Shown here in pieces: positions 1 through 4,903 of a stretch of 23,036 nucleotides of DNA. Numbering within the stretch: the first letter of the stretch is position 1; each line of letters starts with the position of its first letter. A program made the translations under genes and the position numbers. The notes under the pieces were generated by a model. That model did not search any database. It saw only the letters and a program-made list of their open reading frames with translations, and was not told where the DNA came from. This stretch comes from Nostoc sp. GT001 (GTDB lineage: Bacteria; Cyanobacteriota; Cyanobacteriia; Cyanobacteriales; Nostocaceae): NCBI RefSeq assembly GCF_030382115.1, contig NZ_JAUDRJ010000003.1, positions 7,242,122 to 7,265,157 on the forward strand, in the 5' to 3' direction.

Positions 1-133
1 AACAATAATTTGTACTCAGTTAAACTTCGTCTACCTTGAAAACCTTTATCTAAACCCCAAAATCGATAAAGACGATCGCCATATCCCGCAAAGAAGACAG
101 CGATCGCCTTTATATAAACCCCAATATCGGAGT

Positions 134-424
134 ATGAATATCATCATGTCACAATTACCAAAATCTGCCCAGTCCAAGTTAAAACAGTTTTTGTCTGGGG
201 AAAATTTCGATACATCCACCAGCCATCAACCAACCGGACAACCATTACCCCGGCGAGAACCGATTAAACATACATTGATTGGTTCTGCCAAAGCCGTTAC
301 CAGCACCATCCACTATTTACAAGTAATTGGTTATGCCAGCGTTGGGGACTGGAGTCCACTAGTACCCACCGAGAACCCAGATAAGGTAATGAGCATTTTA
401 ATCCGCCAGATTCTTATCCACTAA
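134..424 (+). CDS. Small protein of unknown function
   Basis: The 96-residue product has no motif I can tie to a function. It is polar at the N-terminus (a SAQSKLKQFLSG segment), has a proline-rich stretch at about residues 33-45, then a mildly hydrophobic stretch ending in SILIRQIL. There is no signal peptide or clear membrane segment. GGAG lies at 129-132, only one base before the first ATG, so the second ATG at 146 (MSQLPKSAQ...) with a 13-base gap is an equally reasonable start. The reading frame ends just before a strong terminator-like palindrome at 436-461, which supports a real transcription unit. The composition looks like a conserved cyanobacterial hypothetical protein, but this is an impression, not a search result. 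Confidence 0.6.
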   Translation: MNIIMSQLPKSAQSKLKQFLSGENFDTSTSHQPTGQPLPRREPIKHTLIGSAKAVTSTIHYLQVIGYASVGDWSPLVPTENPDKVMSILIRQILIH

Positions 425-435
425 CCTAAATGTAG

Positions 436-461
436 AGACGTTGCAATGCAACGTCTTTTTT
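436..461 (+). terminator. Terminator-like palindrome after the first gene
   Basis: AGACGTTGCA and TGCAACGTCT form a 10-bp perfect inverted repeat around a single A, followed by a T run at 456-461. It lies 11 bp after the stop at 424, as expected of a Rho-independent terminator. The same AGACGTTGCAATGCAACGTCT palindrome is, from general knowledge, a common dispersed repeat in Nostoc-type genomes, so it may be a repeat that also terminates transcription. Confidence 0.6.
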
Positions 462-507
462 CTATTTGATTTAGGGACTGATAAATAAAAAAATATACAA
501 CTTTTAT

Positions 508-565
508 TGTGGGGTGGGCGTCTCGCCCGCCCAGTTCATAGGGCGGACAAGATGTCCACCCCACA
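508..565. repeat. Imperfect palindromic repeat
   Basis: Arms at 508-532 and 541-565 match at about 21 of 25 positions around an 8-base loop; the outer 10 bases (TGTGGGGTGG) match exactly. It sits between the convergent ends of the gene ending at 424 and the minus-strand gene ending at 596, so it may help stop transcription. The GC-rich arms differ from the AT-rich surroundings and resemble dispersed palindromes common in filamentous cyanobacteria. Confidence 0.6.
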
Positions 566-595
566 AGAGTGGATAATTTATTTCTTGGTAATCCT

Positions 596-979
596 TTACA
601 AAGCAGTAGGGGCAGGTTCACCGACAGCAGAAACCACGTTTTTACGCACATTACGCTTGCGATCGCTTTTACGAATACCTCCAGCCATCTGATATTCATA
701 GCTATTCTTACCAAATTTATAAGCAATACCACGCAAAATTTGCTCAGAATAATCTGCTAAATCTTGCTCATTTTCAAGGATCTGGGTTAGCAAGACATCA
801 ATAGTGGAGAGGGTAGTATTGTATGCTTCTAGAGATTGTCGCAGACTTTCGATTTTTCCAGTATAGTCTTTGACTGACAATCCCTCTCCGACATCTAGAC
901 TTGAATTGATAGATTTAACGCTTGCTAGACGTGTTTCAGCTTTACCAAGAATACGTGAATTTCGTTTTGGTCTTGCCAT
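596..979 (-). CDS. Unknown protein with basic ends and a helical middle
   Basis: A 127-residue protein starting at an ATG (979-977). Residues 1-20 are basic (MARPKRNSRILGK...), residues about 38-90 are rich in L, I, S, E and Q with heptad-like spacing that suggests a coiled coil, and residues about 100-117 are strongly basic (IRKSDRKRNVRKN). There is no membrane segment or catalytic motif. The basic ends suggest nucleic acid binding or association with another protein, but this is inference. It reads away from the repeat region at 1111-1341 and ends near the palindrome at 508-565. It is probably a conserved cyanobacterial hypothetical. Confidence 0.6.
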   Translation of the reverse strand: MARPKRNSRILGKAETRLASVKSINSSLDVGEGLSVKDYTGKIESLRQSLEAYNTTLSTIDVLLTQILENEQDLADYSEQILRGIAYKFGKNSYEYQMAGGIRKSDRKRNVRKNVVSAVGEPAPTAL

Positions 980-1110
980 AATTGTTACTTATTTTTCAAA
1001 TTTACCATAACTCTATAATGGACAATTGTTTCAAAAGTTGTCATACGTAAAATTATTGGTTTTTATTTAAAAACCTAAAATTTAAGTAATTTCCAGCGAC
1101 TTCTGATAAC

Positions 1111-1341
1111 GTGAAGGCAGAAGTTGATCCAGACTGCGCGAAACACTCAAACGTGAAGGCGGAATTTGATCCAGAGTGCGCGAAACACTCAAACGTCAAG
1201 GCGGAATTCGATCCAGGGAAGGCGGAATTTGATACAGAGTGCGCAAAACACTCAAACGTCAAGGCGGAATTCGATCCAGAGTGCGCGAAACACTCAAACG
1301 TGAAAGCGGAATTTGATCCAGGGTACGCGAAACAGATGTGA
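1111..1341 (+). repeat. 42-bp tandem repeat (minisatellite), open in frame
   Basis: Full units begin at 1111, 1153, 1216, 1258 and 1300, with an exact half unit of 21 bp at 1195-1215. The unit reads GTGAAGGCGGAATTTGATCC then AGAGTGCGCGAAACACTCAAAC. Since 42 and 21 are multiples of three, the plus strand stays open as a 14-residue repeat (VKAEFDPECAKHSN) from a GTG at 1111 to the TGA at 1339-1341; the minus strand is also open across it. No ribosome binding site precedes 1111, so I call it a repeat, not a gene. Confidence 0.85.
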
Positions 1342-1402
1342 CTATGGCTATAACATTTTTTTGTGCGATATTATACTAGTTATTTAAAGTTTATAAATAA
1401 GA

Positions 1403-1429
1403 CAAAGTAGGAAAAGTGGGAAAAGTAGG
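1403..1429 (+). repeat. Three copies of a 9-nt repeat
   Basis: CAAAGTAGG, AAAAGTGGG and AAAAGTAGG lie head to tail. The same triad with one change recurs at 7071-7097. Such short tandem repeats are common between genes in filamentous cyanobacteria. Confidence 0.6.
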
Positions 1430-1531
1430 ATGTTTTACATAAGTTACTGCTAATCATGTTATTACGTTGTAGACTACATAGATATAACAAGTAACCAGCA
1501 AATACACAGGCAAAGTAGCGATTTCAAATAG

Positions 1532-1729
1532 ATAGCGATCGCCAGCATGATGTATTCAATTTTTTGATACTTCATACAAGAGAGCCATAACACATTCAAT
1601 TAGACAGTTTAAAAACAACCAAAAAGAGTCAAACCATCATGTTAAAAATATTTTCAACAAAGAAACAAGCAACAAAACAAACGCCTACACTCATTCAACA
1701 GGATTTGGAATTGTTTGAAGAACTAGATG
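1532..1729. repeat. Direct repeat, copy 1 (upstream region plus leader)
   Basis: About 195 bp is nearly identical to 1948-2145, at a constant offset of 416 bp. It covers the HIP1 site, the 5' untranslated region and the codons for the first 29 leader residues of the two peptide genes. Early differences are single bases (GCATGATG against GCATTATG). The repeat decays within the leader, after about codon 29. Confidence 0.9.
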
Positions 1730-1911
1730 ATGCTGATTTATTAGCTATAGTTGGCGGAGATTCAAGTGCAGATGGTGCTGCTGTTGGTAGTCCTGGAGTT
1801 CTTTCGGGAAACCTTGTTCAAGTACCCGTTCATGTACCCGTTAACGTTTGTGTTGATAGTGTCAATGTAATTGCTCTACTTAACCCAGCTTTCGGCAATA
1901 CTTGTAAATAA
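1639..1911 (+). CDS. Double-glycine leader fused to a chaplin domain
   Basis: A 90-residue precursor. Residues 1-40 are polar with no Sec signal peptide and end in an acidic helix-like stretch and LLAIVGG, the pattern of double-glycine leaders cut by C39 peptidase exporters; the expected cut is after G40. Residues 41-90 closely match a Streptomyces chaplin domain (Pfam ChpA-C): GAAVGSPGVLSGN, then QVPVHVPVNVC, then LLNPAFGNTC. Both conserved chaplin cysteines are present (C71, C89) and form a disulfide in known chaplins. Chaplins are secreted surface amyloids that lower surface tension and coat aerial hyphae; activity here is inferred. The CGN of typical chaplins is CVD. The gene heads a group with a second same-leader peptide (2055) and a membrane thioredoxin-type protein (2431). 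Identification rests on remembered chaplin sequences. Confidence 0.85.
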   Translation: MLKIFSTKKQATKQTPTLIQQDLELFEELDDADLLAIVGGDSSADGAAVGSPGVLSGNLVQVPVHVPVNVCVDSVNVIALLNPAFGNTCK

Positions 1912-1976
1912 AGTAACCATTTGCACTCTATTGGCTATTACGATGAAATAGCGATCGCCAGCATTATGTATTCAAT
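1855..1976. repeat. Direct repeat of chaplin 3' end and spacer, copy 1
   Basis: The chaplin 3' end, its stop and the following spacer (CTCTATTGGCTATTACGATGAAATAGCGATCGCC...) recur with scattered changes at about 2321-2439. In the second place the spacer leads directly into the start codon of the gene at 2431. In the first, the same ATGTATTCA is followed by TTTTTTGA and stops after four codons. Confidence 0.8.
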
Positions 1977-2145
1977 TTTTTGATACTTCATACAAGAGAG
2001 CCATAACACATTCAATTAGACAGTTTAAAAACAACCAAAAAGAGTCAAATCATCATGTTAAAAATATTTTCAACAAAGAAACAAGCAACAAAACAAACGC
2101 CTACACTCATTCAACAGGATTTAGAATTGTTTGAAGAATTGAGCG
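1948..2145. repeat. Direct repeat, copy 2 (upstream region plus leader)
   Basis: This is the partner of 1532-1729 at offset 416. It supplies the second peptide gene with the same 5' untranslated region and the same leader. The high identity points to recent duplication or ongoing gene conversion. Confidence 0.9.
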
Positions 2146-2285
2146 ATGCAGAATTAATGGCAGTAGTGGGAGGTTTTAAGGTCGAAGTAGACGGATCTAT
2201 ATCTGCCAAATGTGTACAGGACACCCTTGCATGTTTGGCTGCGAAGAGCTTGATGGGTTGCACTAAATTAATAGTATGTGAATAA
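2055..2285 (+). CDS. Second double-glycine peptide with a four-cysteine core
   Basis: A 76-residue precursor. The first 29 residues are identical to those of the gene at 1639, then the leader ends ELSDAELMAVVGG, a textbook double-glycine motif with the expected cut after G40. The 36-residue core is unrelated to the chaplin domain and has four cysteines (C53, C60, C69, C75) and no tryptophan. It could be a disulfide-bonded bacteriocin-like or surface peptide. No lanthionine, cyclodehydratase or radical SAM enzyme is present nearby to suggest another modification. The downstream thioredoxin-type membrane protein would suit disulfide formation. A chaplin C-terminal remnant follows at 2298-2381, so this gene seems to have replaced most of a second chaplin gene. 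Confidence 0.75.
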   Translation: MLKIFSTKKQATKQTPTLIQQDLELFEELSDAELMAVVGGFKVEVDGSISAKCVQDTLACLAAKSLMGCTKLIVCE

Positions 2286-2297
2286 TCCGCTTGAAAA

Positions 2298-2381
2298 ATG
2301 TACATACCAGTTTATGGTAAGAGTATCAATATAATTGCTCTACTTAACCCAGCTTTCGGGAATACTTGTGTAGATGCGTAA
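2298..2381 (+). pseudogene. Stranded C-terminal fragment of a chaplin gene
   Basis: From an ATG at 2298 the frame reads MYIPVYGKSINIIALLNPAF then GNTCVDA and stops at 2381. The last part (INIIALLNPAFGNTC) matches the chaplin at 1639 and known chaplins, but the N-terminal half of the domain, the leader and the first cysteine are missing. The DNA matches 1855-1911 with scattered changes. I read it as the tail of a former chaplin gene cut off when the core of the second peptide gene was exchanged. Translation as a 27-residue peptide is possible but unsupported. Confidence 0.75.
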
Positions 2382-2430
2382 TGATTTGCGCTCTATTGAC
2401 TATTACGATTAAATAGCGATCGCTAGCATT

Positions 2431-3354
2431 ATGTATTCACTTTCTGTTATAAGTTCTCTAGTAGTTGGCAGTGTATTTCTGGTGACTGGTGTTGTCAAAG
2501 CACTCGCACCTACAAGATTTCTGATTCACATCAGTCAATTGCAGTTATTACCGCCAAAAGTGAATATAGGTGCAGCGATCGCTTTTACAATTCTAGAGTG
2601 CATCCTGGGAGTAGCTTTGATTTTGCGGCTGTTTCCCCAGTGGCTATTTCTCGGTACAATTGTTTTGCTATTGCTCCTATCGAGTTTAACTTATTGGAGT
2701 ACTTCGACCAAACGCACAGATGATTGTGGTTGCTATAACGGTTTAATTGACATCAGTCCCAAACAAAGTTTACTCCTCAATGCCCTCTACATTACTTTGA
2801 TGGGTTTGGCTTGGTTTTATCCGGTTGCCGATATTTTAACTGTTTCACAACAAGTAACAGCATTGTTGATTTCTTTAACAACAAGTTGTCTATTAACTGC
2901 TGTTTCATATATATATTTCTGGAAGCAAAAAAAACCTATCCTAAACTTAGAGCCGCTTCAGGTTAATCGTCGTTGGCAACCCCAATGGCTAAAGGAATAT
3001 CCCGAAAGCTTAACAACTGGAGAAAAACTGGTTGTGTTTTTAATGCCTGGTTGTCCAACGTGCAAGAACTGGTTGAAAGTGCTAAAAGTGGTTCACCAAA
3101 GAACTGATTTACCTGATGTCGTGGCAGGAGTTCCCCAAACATTAGAACAAGTTCAAGCATTTGTTCAATCTAATAATATTAACTTTCCGGTAGTGGCAAT
3201 GAGTCCTACTGTAGTGGCACGTTTAACCAATGCTTTTCCAACTGCTGTATTGTTAGAGGAAGGTATAATTCGAGAGAAATGGTTGGGAGTAATGCCGCTA
3301 GACTTTGTTAAACGCGTTAAACCAAACTTATCTGTTCCTAGCGGCTCATTTTAA
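2431..3354 (+). CDS. MauE/DoxX-like membrane protein with thioredoxin-like domain
   Basis: A 307-residue protein. Residues about 5-160 hold four or five membrane segments of the MauE/DoxX type, with a DCGC pair (C99, C101) in the loop after the third segment. Residues about 198-300 form a thioredoxin-like domain with a CPTC active site (C208, C211) and a later NFPVV segment that fits the cis-proline loop. This layout, a membrane quinone-type redox module joined to a thioredoxin fold, resembles proteins that make or relay disulfides. It sits 50 bp after the chaplin remnant, on the same strand as the two cysteine-bearing peptide genes, so I infer that it oxidises or matures those peptides outside the membrane. 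Its first codons (ATGTATTCA) are copied upstream of both peptide genes, linking their histories. The start has no clear ribosome binding site. Confidence 0.8.
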   Translation: MYSLSVISSLVVGSVFLVTGVVKALAPTRFLIHISQLQLLPPKVNIGAAIAFTILECILGVALILRLFPQWLFLGTIVLLLLLSSLTYWSTSTKRTDDCGCYNGLIDISPKQSLLLNALYITLMGLAWFYPVADILTVSQQVTALLISLTTSCLLTAVSYIYFWKQKKPILNLEPLQVNRRWQPQWLKEYPESLTTGEKLVVFLMPGCPTCKNWLKVLKVVHQRTDLPDVVAGVPQTLEQVQAFVQSNNINFPVVAMSPTVVARLTNAFPTAVLLEEGIIREKWLGVMPLDFVKRVKPNLSVPSGSF

Positions 3355-3426
3355 CTTGTCCTAACAGGATGTTTGAAAAGTCATAATTGATGTATCAAAT
3401 ATTTTTTACCCCACCCTAACCCTCTC

Positions 3427-3592
3427 CGATGTATTGGCTACGGTGTACACACAAGTTATGGAATCACTACCAGTCCTTGAATTACCCCATCCTAACCCTC
3501 CCCTTATAAAGGGGAGGGAACTAGATTTCTTTTTCCCCCCAATACATCGGGGGAATTAAGGGGGGTAATTTGACTTGTGTGTACACCGTAGC
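3427..3592. repeat. Foldback element with 20-bp perfect ends
   Basis: GCTACGGTGTACACACAAGT (3437-3456) is matched exactly by its reverse complement at 3573-3592. Inside, CCGATGTATT (3427-3436) has its complement at 3541-3550, and GAATTACCCC / GGGGTAATT type arms add further pairing. CCCCACCCTAACCCTC-like blocks beside it are common cyanobacterial repeat filler. No gene is seen. This is a non-coding dispersed repeat or MITE. Confidence 0.65.
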
Positions 3593-3637
3593 TTTGTAAA
3601 GGGGAGTCTATTCGATTTATGCAAGAGGTCTACTTTC

Positions 3638-3819
3638 TTAACGCTCTTCCATCACTCTCATCAAACAATAATCGAAGCAGAAAACTAAAACTATCACCCA
3701 ATCAAGGTTTGAGGCTTTATTTTTTAATAGAAATTCAAAAATCTAGCTAAAACCTGAAAACCGAAGTCTCGTAAGCCTTGCAGCGAGTACTTTTCCCAAG
3801 ACTGATGGAAGAGCGTTAA
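3638..3819. mobile_element. MITE-like element, 17-bp perfect inverted repeats
   Basis: TTAACGCTCTTCCATCA (3638-3654) and TGATGGAAGAGCGTTAA (3803-3819) are perfect inverted repeats enclosing 148 bp of AT-rich DNA with no gene. The right end stops one base before the stop codon of the minus-strand oxygenase (3820-3822). The ends begin and finish with TTAA, so target duplication cannot be told apart from the repeat itself. Size and structure fit a miniature inverted-repeat element mobilised by a transposase elsewhere. Confidence 0.6.
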
Positions 3820-4728
3820 TTATGAATTACCATAAGTTGCTTGTAAACGTTGTAAAAGATATTCTCCCGCCAGGATAGGGGGATAGATAGGCAATTGTTC
3901 TTTCTGGCAACTCTCCAAACAAGCAATTTCTGTATCATCATTAGGATGACAGAAAAAAGCCATAGAATACCGCGATTGATTCACTCTTTTATCAGTGGGA
4001 ATCATCACTCGATGCTTAGTTGAGCAAAATCGATGATTTGTCCACCGCTGCATTAAATCGCCAGTATTGACTATTACAGTATCAGGAATTGCAGGCGCGA
4101 CAATCCACTCTCTAGAGACTGTCTGTACTTCTAACCCGCCAATGTCATCTTGGAAAAGTAAGGTAATACTGCCATAATCGGAATGCTCACCAGCACGCAC
4201 TTGTCCGGGTTTCGGTGGTGTCTGCAATGGTGGATAGTGGAGTAAGCGCAAGGTATGATTTTGTTGATTATGTCTTATAGTAAAAAAATCTTCTGGCAAT
4301 TCCAACGCCAACGCATAAGCTTGTAATATCGTGTTAGCAAGTTCTGTACAATTATCATAAAAGGTAACAAGAGAAGCATCTATCCTTACTGCTTGTTTAT
4401 TTACATTAAACGCCTCTTTTAAGTCGCCTGGTTTATTGGGGTCAAGACGTTCTCTCTCAATCCCAACGTAACCCATATTACTAAATTCATCACTCCAAGC
4501 TTGCTTTTGCTTAACTTCCAAAGGTAAATTGAAAAAAGATTTGCTGTGAGTGAATACTTCCTCGATTAGGTTTTTTGATATTCCCGAATTTTGCAAATAC
4601 ATGAAGCCAATTTCGTGACAAGCTTCATAGATTTGTTTGATGACAGCTTGCCGAGTTATGGCGTTGCCCTTAGTAAAATTAGTGAGATCAATTACTGGAA
4701 TTCTGACCATTGATTCAAAATACCACAT
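3820..4728 (-). CDS. 2-oxoglutarate/Fe(II) oxygenase, isopenicillin N synthase type
   Basis: A 302-residue soluble enzyme of the isopenicillin-N-synthase-like family of non-haem iron dioxygenases. An N-terminal domain (about residues 8-110, beginning VRIPVIDL) precedes the double-stranded beta-helix core. The iron triad is H182, D184 (GEHSDYGSITLLF) and H239 (STKHRVMIP); R253 and S255 (RYS) fit 2-oxoglutarate binding. The family hydroxylates or desaturates small molecules; the substrate here is unknown. The ATG at 4728 and the ATG seven codons later (4710, MVRIPVIDL) are both possible, and family members usually begin close to the latter. Neither has a clear ribosome binding site. It stands alone between repeat regions, with a MITE against its stop codon. 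Confidence 0.9.
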   Translation of the reverse strand: MWYFESMVRIPVIDLTNFTKGNAITRQAVIKQIYEACHEIGFMYLQNSGISKNLIEEVFTHSKSFFNLPLEVKQKQAWSDEFSNMGYVGIERERLDPNKPGDLKEAFNVNKQAVRIDASLVTFYDNCTELANTILQAYALALELPEDFFTIRHNQQNHTLRLLHYPPLQTPPKPGQVRAGEHSDYGSITLLFQDDIGGLEVQTVSREWIVAPAIPDTVIVNTGDLMQRWTNHRFCSTKHRVMIPTDKRVNQSRYSMAFFCHPNDDTEIACLESCQKEQLPIYPPILAGEYLLQRLQATYGNS

Positions 4729-4737
4729 CTTTATTGA

Positions 4738-4903
4738 GAGGGGGAAAGGGAAATAATTAAAAACTTTTCCCTACGGGTATAAATGCAGGGGGAAAGGGGA
4801 AAGGGGAAAGGTTAAAGGGAAAGGAAAAATTCCATTCCTTTACCCCTTCCCCTTTACCCCTTCCTCTTTACCCCTTCCCCTTTAACCCTTCCCCTTTACC
4901 CTC
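4738..4903. repeat. Purine/pyrimidine-rich short repeats with inverted symmetry
   Basis: GGGGAAA-type units at 4738-4826 face CCCCTTTA-type units at 4841-4903 across a short AATTCC centre, so the region can fold back on itself. It lies between the 5' end of the oxygenase gene and the 3' end of the nucleotidase gene and runs into the latter, supplying its last dozen codons. It may act as a terminator for the minus-strand gene at 4868. Confidence 0.7.

Noticed and set aside
1053..1262. Minus-strand open frame with an SGSNSAFTFECFAH repeat
   Set aside because: It is the reverse reading of the 42-bp tandem repeat and lacks a ribosome binding site; openness follows from the repeat period.
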